From: Owenia fusiformis
Taxonomy: Eukaryota; Annelida; Polychaeta; Sabellida; Oweniidae
Direction of reading: 5' to 3'
Assembly (NCBI GenBank): GCA_903813345.2
Contig: CAIIXF020000001.1
Coordinates: 26,465,915 to 26,529,914 of the forward strand
DNA length: 64,000 nt
In this document: positions 24,101-39,100 of the stretch, one piece after another
Layout of the letters: each line of letters begins with the position of its first letter
How positions within the stretch are numbered: the stretch's first letter is position 1
Notes under the pieces: model-generated
Databases searched by the model: none
The model's input: only the letters and a program-made list of their open reading frames with translations
Told to the model about the DNA's origin: nothing
Made by a program: the position numbers and the translations under genes

Positions 24101-27100
24101 TTTACATACATACCTCAAATGGCCACAATGCATATACTTAAACCTACTATACACAGTGACACCATTGAAGTTGGCATGGCTTCGTTTTTAAAGTATTAAA
24201 AACACGTCCTACCCGGAAGTGGTATTTACCGTAATAACACCTTAAGGTGCTATGGAAGTTAACAGGAAATGACAAAACAGGAAGTGACAATTTTTTTTGC
24301 ATTTTTAGACATTTTTTAACAAAGATAACAGAGTTGTGTGTTGACCTCCAGTCGATTCAACTAGTTCCAAATACCATTTACAGGTCCAGGATCACAATGT
24401 GCAGGGTCAGAATGACCCTAAACATGATGAAATAACCTTTTTAGCCCTTTGAAAGTGTGACTGAAAAAAAGCTAAAAGTAGGAGCTAGGGAAGGTCACTG
24501 AACAGAATCTTTTGAATTTTTCAGAAAATGTGCCTAATATAACGCTCTAACTGATACAATCTTTGAAATTTTAGAAAATTGTCTTAAACAAAAATGACAG
24601 TCATAAAAAGGAAAATTAATCGCTTTTAAAATTAGTTTTTTCATTTTTTTTCTTTTTCCATGAATGATATCAAATTTTCAAAGATTGTATCATTTAGAGC
24701 AGTATATTGGGCACATTTTCTGAAAAATTCAAAAGATTCTGTTCAGTGACCTTTCCTACTCTCCTACTTTTAGCTATTTTTCAGTCACATTTTCATAGGG
24801 CAGAAAACGTTATTTCATCATGTTTAGGGTCATTCTGACCATGAACATTGTGATCCTGGACCTGTAAATGGTATTTGGAACTAGTTGAATTGACTGGAGG
24901 TCAAAACAGAACTCTGTTATCTTTGTTCAAAAAATGTCTAAAAATGCCCAAAAAATTGTCACTTCCTGTTTTGTCATTTCCTGTTAAGTTCCATAGCACC
25001 TTAATATCCAAAAATGGGAAAATTTTACTATCATAATTTTTCCTCATTCAGCATTTTTTCAAACAATTGAGTTATTTCAGGCTCAAAACAGCTGCATTTC
25101 AAACTTTTAAAACGTTTTCTACAAAATCTAGCCATATTTGGGGAAATAGGTGAAGGCTGAGTCTCTAAAAACGGGCCAAAATGACCTAAAATTGGGTCAT
25201 CAACTTCAGGGATCTCATTCAAAAATTTTGGAAGCAAATTCCCCGAGATTATTTCATTTTGTAAATCATTATAGCAATGCATTTCAAGTATTACACAGAA
25301 TGTACTTAAATGTAGGTTACTAAATGCAAATATTTTGAGTCAAATGTGGTCCCCATGTGCAAAATTGGCCCTTTTCTCCCCCTTTACGCCAGTTAGGCCC
25401 CAGTGTAGTGTGACATCAAACTCATGCCATTGCTACAATGTAGCAATTTACAAATTAATCATGATTACTCCTCCTGTGGTAGTTGAACACTGTTTTTGCA
25501 TCACGATATTCCCCAGTGTGTTGACTGATTACACGTCAGCTTACTTAGTTACTTACTAAGTACGCAATAACCACCGTCAAAGACCTGCCGGCACCTATTT
25601 TTTGGGCTGGTGATGGAATATTACAAGGGCAATACGAGAAGAATTCAATTTTTCAGAATTTCATAATAATTATAGGAGATCTTACGGTAGTTTGAACAAG
25701 AATACTGTTATTTCCAGCAGAAATATGGTAGATTTTCAAATATTTACGGTATATTTTACGGCCGTTCTTATGGAAAAAATCGAATGATAATAAAATATTT
25801 TACGGTAGATTTTGGTAAAGTTACAGCAGATTTTTTACGGTCGTTTTTACAGGAAAAAACGGTAATTTTTTAACTGAAAAACGAATATTTTTTGGTTGAT
25901 TCCCGTAAAAATACGGTAGGTTGGCTGGTATGAGTTACCATGGCAACCGTGGAAATGGGTAAAAAATGAAAGCAAAAAACACCCAGACCCGCCATAATGG
26001 CACTAATTTTCAAAATATTTCGAGACATACAAATTTTTTTCCACTTTGATATCGTCTAGAACACTTCGAGACAACAAAAATATCAAAATTTTTTGGAAGG
26101 TTTATCACTTAAATTTTTTGCAAGCCTTGGTCAAAGTAAAACTACGAAAAAAGCACTCATTTTCCATTTAGAATCACCTATTATCGCCCAAATGGCTATA
26201 TGTTGTCAAGGTCGCCATGTTAAAAGTAAAATTACGGAGCTAGATCTGCTCTTCAGACAATGTTTGATAGCTTTCCTTTACCATGGAACAAAGATCTTTG
26301 CACTGGCAACACTGGTATGCCCATTTCCATGAGATAATGCACGTGAAAGAGGAACAGTGTCTTTAAATGTCATCAAAACTTTTTCGCACTACTTTTGGTG
26401 TAATAATACCATCTGATTGATTGTTGGTGTAAACAGTGAGTCGGGATTCCCGGGATTTGGGCTTTAGGATACTATTTTACACTGAACGGAATGTATCGAC
26501 GCAGTTGTGAAACCAAAATGACGAACAGTTTTTGAACTTCTGTATTTATCTATTATAAGGTAGAGTATACCATTGATAGTGCTGACTTTGTCATTATATT
26601 ATAATATTATGTGTTCATTTTTAAGTTCATGTGTCACTTAACCTCTCAAACACTGCACCTAACCATTGTATACAAGGCTGTCATTATTTCATTGAGAAAT
26701 ATTTTTCATAGGCACACAATGAATGGATTAATTCATACCGAAAATTCACCACAATTCTTGTTCATCTTTCCATCATCGTCTAAGATGTTTATAGATGGCA
26801 GAGCATGTCTTTTCCCAAGGTCAAAGTCATTTGAATCGTGGGCTGGAGTAATCTTTACAGCACCTGTTGAATAAATTACTACAAAACATGTACAAAGGAT
26901 TTTGAAGAAATCATGAACATCATTAATAAATATTTTCAGATATTCAGAAATACAGGTTTTACTGCACTTGAATATTGTATATAAAACTGTTCAAAACTGC
27001 AATGTTTTACATACAATACATGTAACCATAGTTACCTGTTCCAAATGCCATGTCAATTTGAGAGTCACAAACAACAGGAAGGAGTTTATCCAGGAACGGA

Positions 27101-30100
27101 TGTCTTACATGTGTACCATGTAGATGCTTGTATCTGTTGTCATCGGGATGAACTGCTACAGCTGTATCTCCTAGCATGGTTTCTAAGCGAGTTGTAGCAA
27201 CTACAATCTCTTCTGAAGGAAATAATCATTACACTATCACAGTTGAAGAATAAGTAGAGTGTTTACAGGTATTTCAACCAGAAATCAAAAATTCATGAAA
27301 AATGACCACACAACAACAAATTCATGAAAAATGTTCTAACACAATTAATTGTATAATTGCTTTGACTTCATGGACCTCTATCCATGGACTTTTTAAGTGT
27401 GATTGCCCTTACTCATTGGCATCTTGCAAAACTAGGAAAATTGGGAATACATGTAGGCAAAGATTAAAGTGTGCGCCAAACTTTAAAACTGCGCAGGTGC
27501 AGCGCTCTCGCTAACCTATATAAAGAGATTACAGGGTACAGGCTTCAGAGGTAAGCCAGGAAGGTGAACAACTATCGTCCCGTGTTGATTTCCCGTATAA
27601 TCGTAACCAGGCAAGTTTCACCATTGGAATTGAAAATGACTATTAGATATACTTTATATGTGAAGGTATTAAGTGTATGCATCAATCAAATGTCTCATTT
27701 TGAACATATAAAAAGTATTTGTGTTTTGTTTCCCAGGGAATTGTATTCACATGTAGTACACACATAAATAGTGTACATTATGTTGCACTTGAATAGCCTG
27801 GCTTATATAATATTGAAGGGCATGCTGATTGTACACATGAGTACATGCATGAAGGCCTAATATTGATATTGCTTGCATACCTAAGTAAAAATAAACTCTT
27901 CTAATCCCCTAATGTAAACACGGTGGTATACGTAGCCCGATTTATCGGGGGCTTTAAGATACCTAACCCTACTATCACACCAAACTAGTTCTCACTACGT
28001 TCTCGAAAACCGGCTTAAACTTTGCACGAACGGATTTGACGTACTAAGAACCCACTAAGAACCGATTGGGATCTGTTTACAAACTTCATGAAACTACTAG
28101 AACAAGTAGGTCCTCCAGCACTTAGAGCATGCTCAAAATTTTCTGGTGATCGTCAAAACGTTGCCGAATCGGTTTTAAACTGTGTGCGAACTGAATGAAC
28201 GTAGCTACAACGTTCTACGGTCTGTTTACGAACTTAAGGACTTTCCCGGACGGGGTATGTAATTTAGAATTTTGAATCGATTCAAAATTCGATGGCGACC
28301 ATACCATTCTGTAATCAGGTCATGATGACCTTCTATACTAAGGGACGGTTTATACTACGTTGCACACCGACGTGGTGCGACCTGAACGAACTGCGAATGA
28401 GATGGACGTATTGAAGACTATTTATGAACGAAGTAGCTAATTATTTTAGACATATATCCCGACCGCAGCCAGATTGAGCCCGTTTTACAACATTTTCGTT
28501 GGACTTGCAAGAACAGGTAAGAACTAGTTTGGTGTGATAGGGGGGTTACATACAAGTATACTGTAGTTGGGACAATTCACTCAGAATTTGAATCTACTAC
28601 AGAAGAACCTACATACCTGATGAGGTGTCCACAGGATAAGCAAAGTGAGTCAAGGTACCAAACTCTAATTTACTATTATAGCCAGGTACTTTCAGTTTTG
28701 TCTTTCCTTCCAGTTCTATGATATCAACCTAAAATAAATATAGTGTACCGGTATTGGGATTCATTTTCTTTTGTTTTACTCTGTAGAGTTTCACCTTATC
28801 TTTTAAGAGAATAATGCGCCAGGATGTTACTGAGAATACATATTCAATATAAATGTCTTGTACATCTGAACACCTGTGTAATATGAATACCTCACAATTT
28901 GAACACTTTCTCTCAGTTCCAATTGTATAATCTCCACTTGACTCTTTTCTTAAAGAAACCTTGAAATGTCAGGCCCGTAGCCAGGGGGGGGGGTCACAAG
29001 GTTCAGGCAACCCCCCCCCCCCCCCCTGGCCAAAAGTTCTTTCAAAATCATGCAGTTTTTCACCATTTTCAGCACTTCTCGTGATTTTAGCCATATTTGG
29101 GCCAAAATTGTCAAATGTGAACCCCCACTGGAAATTTTTGAAAACTGACCCCCCCCTTGGCAAATGCTGGCTATGGGCCTGAATGTAAACACCTGAGCCA
29201 ATGTCTACAATGCATTGGTAGTTGCCTGTTTAGATAATTCAATAAGGTTTACTCTCTAAATTACAAATCAAAACTTTTGAAACACTTGTGTTTTCTAAAC
29301 ACTACCTCTATATCTGAAATTGCAGATTTCAGTGAACAGGACCAATTGACCAATCGGTTGCTTCTGTAGATTAAGCCCTGATCATGGAGTCTAACAAATG
29401 CTTCTGTGACTGCTTTGGATAAATGCTGGAAGTATATAATGTGCCACATCATTTTCAGATGGGGCATATATCCAAAGATAGTCAATAATTTTTTTTTTTT
29501 TTTTTTTTATTCATAGAATTTATTTTACAAATACATAAAGTACATAAACATTATACACTTGTAGTGGCTTTGCTGAAGGCATGATCAGCCACTTGATAGT
29601 CAATAATCAGTGACGTCATATTTGTAATGACAGAAGGTATGTTACTAGGATTGTTACCTAACCTTCAAATAACTGAAAGCATGATTACAGTTATATTTCG
29701 CGTAAACTCCTAATATGTACTTACAGGGTCAAGTGTAAATGCCTCCTTACTCCAATCAAGAGATGATCCAAGTTTTCGCATCTGTTGGAATATTTCCCCT
29801 CCTTTCCTGAAGAGCATGATAGAAATATACAGTAGTTACTAGTAAATGTTTGAAACCTATCATCTTTAATTTAAGTTCATCGGACATTTCTTCTCACTGT
29901 GTTCCACATGTAAATATACAGTCTTTAAAAAACTTACTCATTTTTCCATTTCCACACTTCTTTGAGAAATTCTTCACGTCCTAAATCATGACGTGTCTTC
30001 TTTTGTTCTTTCCAAAGTTTTTTTTCAACAATGACTTGTGTAGCAATCCCGGCATGATCGCACCCTGGCACCCATAGTGTCTGTCTCCCATTCATTCTGT

Positions 30101-33100
30101 GCCTAGGTACAGTAACCACGGGGTACCATCGAATAATTTTGGCAACGTATCGGAGAATGACATTTTACTAAGAAATGGCAATAATTTAGCACAATATATT
30201 TTTTAACTAGAGTTCTACTTTGATTTTGACAAAAGTAAGTATTCCATGCAATGGCTATTTCATTCATGAGTTTGTAGGAATTCTGTTGGAACCCAGTTCT
30301 GATCAAGTACGAAGTTATTGAAATCGGCGCAGTCGGACTTTACTCCGAAAGATGGTTTTTCGATTATAACTTTTTACAACATTTAATTAAGTATAGACTT
30401 TTGAAAAAAGTACAGAATAGTCCTTATACTATTGAATAATTCTGTTATTTCTAATTCACACGACTCTGATTTGTTTAATTTAAAAAAAAGTTTTAAAAAT
30501 ATTACTTAGGAACGTAACCGGAGCTGGGAACGTAACCGGAGCAGATCAGTTGAATTATATAATTTAAAAAAATAAAATATATGATTTAAAGCATATATAT
30601 TAATAAATACGCATTCGAACAATCCCATATGTTTTTAAATTAGTATATGTACTTTAAATCATATATTTTAATTTTTTTGATTAAATAATTCAACTGATCT
30701 GCTCCGGTTACGTTCCCAGCTCCGGTTACGTTCCTAAGTAATATTTTTAAAACTTTTTTTTTAATTAAACAAATCAGAGTCGTGTGAATCAGAAATAACA
30801 GAATTATTCAAAAGTATAAGGACTATTCTGTACTTTTTTCAAAAGTCTATACTTAAATGTTGTGAAAAGTTATAATCGAAAAACCATCTTTCGGAGTAAA
30901 GTCCGTCTGCGCCGATTTCAATAACTTCGTACTTGATCAGAACTGGGTTCCAACAGAATTCCTACAAACTCATGAATGAAATAGTTATTGCATGGAATAC
31001 TTACTTTTGTCAAAATCAAAATAGAACTCTAGTTAAAAAATATATTGTGCTAAATTATTGCCATTTCTTAGTAAAATGTCGTTCTCCGGTACGTTGCCAA
31101 AATTATTCGATGGTACCCCGTGGTAACATATAAATAAAATATAGAGTAAATTAGTTAATACAGGTTATTGTTTTCAGATTTAGATTTAGATTAATCATTT
31201 TAGAGGAGGGCTAGGCTGATAAAGCAATATTCCCACTCCTCTTTACACTATAAAGACTGTAGACAAATATACCTTTATTTACACTGAAGTCAATTCTGTT
31301 GATCTGGGAGTGAAATGGAATGCATATCTTGATCAAACATGAGCTACCATGGCAACCATATATATATGTCAAGATTTAGGGACAAAAAATTATGTCATTT
31401 TAAAGTAAAGCTTTTTTTCTTTAGAATTTAAAAACATCCCACTTACTGAACTTTTAAACTTTTAAGGCATGTATTTTCAAAAAGCTTTAAATTGGCGATA
31501 TTCCATTACATTCATGGACTTTGATTATTTTACGGTTGAAAGTTATGAACTTTTATATCAGGAATTTTCAAATAGCTTTACATTGGCCATATTCCTTTAC
31601 ATTATTGGACTTAAAATATTTCACGATGCAACGTTGTGAACTTTTAATGCAGGCATTTTCAAAAAGCTTTACATTGGCCATATTCCTTTACATTCTTGGA
31701 CTTCGAATATTTTACGATCTAATGAGGTGAAATATTACAGCATGCATTTTCAAAAAGCTTTACATTGGCGAAATCCCATTACATTCTTGGACTTAGATTA
31801 TTTTGCGATTGAAAGTTGTGAACTTTTATAGCATGCATTTTCAAAAACCTTTACATTGGCCATATTCCTTTACATTCTTGGACTTAGATTATTTTATAAT
31901 ATATAGAAGTGTAATTTATGGCATGCATTTTCAAAAAGCTTTACATTGGCCATTTTCCTTTACATTCTTGGACTTAGATTATTTTACGATATAGAGAACT
32001 GAAATTTATGGCATGCACTTTCAAAAAGCTTTACATTGGCCATTTTCCTTTACATTCTTGGACTTAGATTATTTTACGATATAGAGAACTGAAATTTATG
32101 GCATGCATTTTCAAAAAGCTTTACATTGGCCATTTTCCTTTACATTCTTGGACTAAGAATATTTTGCGATTGAAAGTTGTGAACTTTTATAGCATGCATT
32201 TTTAAAAAGCTTTACATTGGCCATTTTCCTTTACATTCTTGGACTTAAAATATTTTGCGATTGAAAGTTGTGAACTTTTATAGCATGCATTTTTAAAAAG
32301 CTTTACATTGGCCATTTTCCTTTACATTCTTGGACTTATATTATTTTACGATCTATAGAAGTGAAATTTTATGGCATGCATTTTGAAAAAGCTTTACATT
32401 GGCCATTTTCCTTTACATTCTTGGACTTAGATTATTTTACGATCTATAGAAGTGAAATTTTATGGCATGCATTTTCAAAAAGCTTTACATTGGCGATATT
32501 CCTTTACATTCTTGTACTTAGATTATTTACGATATATACTTGATAACTTTCAAGGCATGTATTTTCAAAAAGCTTTACATTGGCCATATTCCTTTACATT
32601 CTTGGACTTAGATTATTTTATGATGTAAACTTGTGAACTTTTATAGCAGGCATTTTCAAAAAGCTTTACATTGGCTATATTCCTTTACATTCTTGGACTT
32701 CGAATATTTCACAATGCAAAGTTGTGAACTTTTAATGCAGGCTTTTTCAAAAAGCTTCACATTGGCCATTTTCCTTTACATTCTTGGACTTAGAATATTT
32801 CATGAAGCCAAAGTGTGAACTTTTTATGCAGGCATTTTGAAAAAGCTTTACATTGGCGAAATTCCATTACATTCTTGGACTTACAGGTAGATTATTTTAC
32901 GACCTTACGAGGTGAAATTTTACAACATGCAATTTTAAAAAGCTTAACATTGGCCATATTCCTTTACATTCTTGGACTTCGGTTATTTTACGATCTATTA
33001 GAAGTGAAATTTTATGGCATGCATTTTCAAAAAGCTTTACATTGGCCATTTTCCTTTACATTCTTGGACTTAGAATATTTTACGATATATACTTGATAAC

Positions 33101-36100
33101 TTTTAAGGCATGTATTTTCAAAAAGCTTTACATTGGCCATATTCCTTTACATTCTTGGACTTAGAATATTTCACGAAACAAAGTTGTGAACTCTTAATGC
33201 AGGCATTTTCAAAAAGCTTTACATTGGCGAAATTCCATTACATTCTTGGACTTAGATTATTTTGCAATTGAAAGTTGTGAACTTTTATAGCATGCATTTT
33301 CAAAAAGCTTTACATTGGCCATATTCCTTTACATTCTTGGACTTCGGTTATTTTACGATCTATTAGAAGTGAAATTTTATGGCATGCATTTTCAAAAAGC
33401 TTTACATTGGCCATTTTCCTTTACATTCTTGGACTTAGAATATTTTACGATATATACTTGATAACTTTTAAGGCATGTATTTTCAAAAAGCTTTACATTG
33501 GCCATATTCCTTTACATTCTTGGACTTAGAATATTTCACGAAACAAAGTTGTGAACTCTTAATGCAGGCATTTTCAAAAAGCTTTACATTGGCGAAATTC
33601 CATTACATTCTTGGACTTAGATTATTTTGCAATTGAAAGTTGTGAACTTTTATAGCATGCATTTTCAAAAAGCTTTACATTGGCCATATTCCTTTACATT
33701 CTTGGACTTAGATTATTTTACGATCTATAGAAGTGAAATTTTATGGCATGCATTTTGAAAAAGCTTTACATTGGCCATTTTCCTTTACATTCTTGGACTT
33801 AGATTATTTTACGATCTATAGAAGTGAAATTTTATGGCATGCATTTTCAAAAAGCTTTACATTGGCAAAATACCATTACATTCTTGGACTTAGAATATTT
33901 CACGAAGCAAAGTTGTGAACTTTTTATGCAGGCATTTTCAAAAAGCTTTACATTGGCAAAATTCCATTACATTCTTGGACTTAGATTATTTTGTGATTGA
34001 AAGTTGTGAACTTGATAGCATGCATTTTCAAAAAGCTTTACATTGGCCATATTCCTTTACATTCTTGGACTTAGATTATTTTACGATCTATAGAAGTGAA
34101 ATTTTACAGCATGCATTTTCAAAAAGCTTTACATTGGCCATATTCCTTTACATTCTTGGACTTAGATTATTTTACGATCTATAGAAGTGAAATTTTACAG
34201 CATGCATTTTTAAAAAGCTTTACATTGGCCATATTCCTTTACATTCTTGGACTTAGATTATTTTACGATGTAAACCTCGACTTATGTTCTTTTACATGTA
34301 CCTACATGTATGTGTACTTCTGAGTAATTTGAAATTAACAATCAAATCAACAAATATTCACATATCATATAAGCAGATGTCAGGCGAAATTACAATAAGA
34401 TATTCTGATCGATAGAGTATTTGGTTATAAAACCGGAAGTGTTTTCTCTGAGGTCGGCGCGTCAAATTCAATACATGTATTCTACTTTGGATATAAGTAT
34501 TGGCCGGTGCATCCTCTCGATTAATATCTATCATTGGGTGCTTTCAACACCATATTTTTCTAATGTTATCGCAAAATAGTCCATAAAATGAAGGAAATGT
34601 TTCAAAGTTAAGAATTTTGATCGGCATTTACCAAAAGAGCTTCTGCGCATGAGTTCTGCGCATGTCAAAAGCCCATCAAACTTTCTCATTTCTTTTAACA
34701 TTTCTTGCCTTTTACACGACTTTCCCACCTGGAATCATGATCTATCATCAAATTGAAAATATAAGGTACAACTTTAGATCGATTTTCAACCATCTCTTGT
34801 GAAAGTATTTAAGATGATCGGGGAAAACAATCCCGTCTATTTGAGGGGCTCTGTTGGGAATTTCTTCAATCACTATCTGTACTATTGTCTATGCAAGTTC
34901 ATTTCTTTATATTAGCGATCTTTACTGTATTCTCTCCAATGACATATGGTTTTTACAATTCTACATGTACTGTACGTCGTGAAAGAACAGAATCCAAGAA
35001 ATACCAAATAATCTATAAGTTAAAATAAGTAAAGGAAAGGGGACACTGTAAAGCGTGGAAATACATGTACAGCTTTCTATGAGAGTTCACAACTAAATCA
35101 TAAAATGAGGTAAGTCCAGGAATGTAAAGGAATTTGGCCAATGTAAAGTTTTTTGAAAATACATAACATAATAGTTTACAACTTTAAATCTTGAAATAAT
35201 CTAAGTCCAAAAATGTAATGGAATATGGCCAATGTAAAGCTTTTTGAAAATGGATGCCATAAAATTTCACTTCTATAGATCGTAAAATATTCCAAGTCCA
35301 AGAATGTAAAGGAATATGGCCAATGTAAAGCTTTTTGAAAATGCCTGCTATAAAAGTTCACAAGTTTACATCGTAAAATAATCTAAGTCCAAGAATGTAA
35401 TGGAATATGGCCAATGTAAAGCTTTTTGAAAATGCATGCTATAAAAGTTCACAAATTTCAATCGCAAAATAATCTAAGTCTAAGAATGTAATGGAATTTC
35501 GCCAATGTAAAGCTTATTGAAAATGCCTGCATAAAAAGTTCACTACTTTGCTTCATGAAATATTCTAAGTCCAAGAATGTAAAGGAATATGGCCAATGTA
35601 AAGCTTTTTGAAAATACATGCCTTGAAATGAAATGCATTTTCAAAAAGCTTTACATTGGCCATTTTCCTTTACATTCTTGGACTAAGAATATTTTGCGAT
35701 TGAAAGTTGTGAACTTTTATAGCATGCATTTTTAAAAAGCTTTACATTGGCCATTTTCCTTTACATTCTTGGACTTAAAATATTTTGCGATTGAAAGTTG
35801 TGAACTTTTATAGCATGCATTTTTAAAAAGCTTTACATTGGCCATTTTCCTTTACATTCTTGGACTTAGAATATTTTGCGATTGAAAGTTGTGAACTTTT
35901 ATAGCATGCATTTTCAAAAACCTTTACATTGGCGATATTCCTTTACATTCTTGTACTTAGATTATTTACGATATATACTTGATAACTTTCAAGGCATGTA
36001 TTTTCAAAAAGCTTTACATTGGTCATATTCCTTTACATTCTTGGACTTAGATTATTTCACGAAGCAAAGTTGTGAACTTTTTATGCAGGCATTTTCAAAA

Positions 36101-39100
36101 AGCTTTACATTGGCGAAATTCCATTACATTCTTGGACTTAGATTATTTTGCGATTGAAAGTTATGACCTTTTATAGCATGCATTTTCAAAAAGCTTTACA
36201 TTGGCCATATTCCTTTACATTCTTGGACTAAGATTATTTTATGATGTAAACTTGTGAACTTTTATAGCAGGCATTTTCAAAAAGCTTTACATTGGCTATA
36301 TTCCTTTACATTCTTGGACTTCGAATATTTCACAATGCAAAGTTGTGAACTTTTAATGCAGGCTTTTTCAAAAAGCTTCACATTGGCCATTTTCCTTTAC
36401 ATTCTTGGACTTAGAATATTTCATGAAGCCAAAGTGTGAACTTTTTATGCAGGCATTTTCAAAAAGCTTTACATTGGCGAAATTCCATTACATTCTTGGA
36501 CTTACAGGTAGATTATTTTACGACCTTACGAGGTGAAATTTTACAACATGCAATTTTAAAAAGCTTAACATTGGCCATATTCCTTTACATTCTTGGACTT
36601 CGGTTATTTTACGATCTATTAGAAGTGAAATTTTATGGCATGCATTTTCAAAAAGCTTTACATTGGCCATTTCCCTTTACATTCTTGGACTTAGAATATT
36701 TTACGATATATACTTGATAACTTTTAAGGCATGTATTTTCAAAAAGCTTTACATTGGCCATATTCCTTTACATTCTTGGACTTAGAATATTTCACGAAAC
36801 AAAGTTGTGAACTCTTAATGCAGGCATTTTCAAAAAGCTTTACATTGGCGAAATTCCATTACATTCTTGGACTTAGATTATTTTGCAATTGAAAGTTGTG
36901 AACTTTTATAGCATGCATTTTCAAAAAGCTTTACATTGGCCATATTCCTTTACATTCTTGGACTTCGGTTATTTTACGATCTATTAGAAGTGAAATTTTA
37001 TGGCATGCATTTTCAAAAAGCTTTACATTGGCCATTTTCCTTTACATTCTTGGACTTAGAATATTTTACGATATATACTTGATAACTTTTAAGGCATGTA
37101 TTTTCAAAAAGCTTTACATTGGCCATATTCCTTTACATTCTTGGACTTAGAATATTTCACGAAACAAAGTTGTGAACTCTTAATGCAGGCATTTTCAAAA
37201 AGCTTTACATTGGCGAAATTCCATTACATTCTTGGACTTAGATTATTTTGCAATTGAAAGTTGTGAACTTTTATAGCATGCATTTTCAAAAAGCTTTACA
37301 TTGGCCATATTCCTTTACATTCTTGGACTTATATTATTTTACGATCTATAGAAGTGAAATTTTATGGCATGCATTTTGAAAAAGCTTTACATTGGCCATT
37401 TTCCTTTACATTCTTGGACTTAGATTATTTTACGATCTATAGAAGTGAAATTTTATGGCATGCATTTTCAAAAAGCTTTACATTGGCAAAATACCATTAC
37501 ATTCTTGGACTTAGAATATTTCACGAAGCAAAGTTGTGAACTTTTTATGCAGGCATTTTCAAAAAGCTTTACATTGGCAAAATTCCATTACATTCTTGGA
37601 CTTAGATTATTTTGTGATTGAAAGTTGTGAACTTAATAGCATGCATTTTCAAAAAGCTTTACATTGGCCATATTCCTTTACATTCTTGGACTTAGATTAT
37701 TTTACGATCTATAGAAGTGAAATTTTACAGCATGCATTTTCAAAAAGCTTTACATTGGCCATATTCCTTTACATTCTTGGACTTAGATTATTTTACGATC
37801 TATAGAAGTGAAATTTTACAGCATGCATTTTTAAAAAGCTTTACATTGGCCATATTCCTTTACATTCTTGGACTTAGATTATTTTACGATGTAAACCTCG
37901 ACTTATGTTCTTTTACATGTACCTACATGTATGTGTACTTCTGAGTAATTTGAAATTAACAATCAAATCAACAAATATTCACATATCATATTAGCAGATG
38001 TCAGGCGAAATTACAATAAGATATTCTGATCGATAGAGTATTTGGTTATAAAACCGGAAGTGTTTTCTCTGAGGTCGGCGCGTCAAATTCAATACATGTA
38101 TTCTACTTTGGATATAAGTATTGGCCGGTGCATCCTCTCGATTAATATCTATCATTGGGTGCTTTCAACACCATATTTTTCTAATGTTATCGCAAAATAG
38201 TCCATAAAATGAAGGAAATGTTTCAAAGTTAAGAATTTTGATCGGCATTTACCAAAAGAGCTTCTGCGCATGAGTTCTGCGCATGTCAAAAGCCCATCAA
38301 ACTTTCTCATTTCTTTTAACATTTCTTGCCTTTTACACGACTTTCCCACCTGGAATCATGATCTATCATCAAATTGAAAATATAAGGTACAACTTTAGAT
38401 CGATTTTCAACCATCTCTTGTGAAAGTATTTAAGATGATCGGGGAAAACAATCCCGTCTATTTGAGGGGCTCTGTTGGGAATTTCTTCAATCACTATCTG
38501 TACTATTGTCTATGCAAGTTCATTTCTTTATATTAGCGATCTTTACTGTATTCTCTCCAATGACATATGGTTTTTACAATTCTACATGTACTGTACGTCG
38601 TGAAAGAACAGAATCCAAGAAATACCAAATAATCTATAAGTTAAAATAAGTAAAGGAAAGGGGACACTGTAAAGCGTGGAAATACATGTACAGCTTTCTA
38701 TGAGAGTTCACAACTAAATCATAAAATGAGCTAAGTCCAGGAATGTAAAGGAATTTGGCCAATGTAAAGTTTTTTGAAAATACATAACATAATAGTTTAC
38801 AACTTTAAATCTTGAAATAATCTAAGTCCAAAAATGTAATGGAATATGGCCAATGTAAAGCTTTTTGAAAATGGATGCCATAAAATTTCACTTCTATAGA
38901 TCGTAAAATATTCCAAGTCCAAGAATGTAAAGGAATATGGCCAATGTAAAGCTTTTTGAAAATGCCTGCTATAAAAGTTCACAAGTTTACATCGTAAAAT
39001 AATCTAAGTCCAAGAATGTAATGGAATATGGCCAATGTAAAGCTTTTTGAAAATGCATGCTATAAAAGTTCACAAATTTCAATCGCAAAATAATCTAAGT

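Larger units (their letters stand above)
23428..26590. mobile_element. 3.2-kb hAT-like DNA transposon relic filling VARS2 intron 10
   Basis: Terminal inverted repeat of about 30 bases: cacagtcagcactatcaatg at the left against caaagtcagcactatcaatg read in from the right. An exact 8-bp duplication tcattata sits on both sides (23420-23427 and 26591-26598). An 8-bp TSD and a TIR of the form CANAG fit the hAT superfamily. No intact transposase is visible; only short open stretches occur. A direct repeat (ttgtaaacagtg region) lies near 23740 and 26410. Without it the intron would be about 300 bases. Confidence 0.8.

Noticed and set aside
25031-25282. 83-codon open stretch on the minus strand within the hAT-like element
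   Set aside because: Could be a transposase fragment, but no motif is recognisable and the flanks are full of stops.
27954-28555. 4-bp 'atac' as a target duplication for the 27964-28548 element
   Set aside because: The two copies are not both adjacent to the ends, and a 4-mer match is expected by chance.
30103-31133. Mirror-image 66-codon open stretches ([12 protein letters not shown]...)
   Set aside because: They are the same palindrome arm read in opposite directions and have no counterpart motif.
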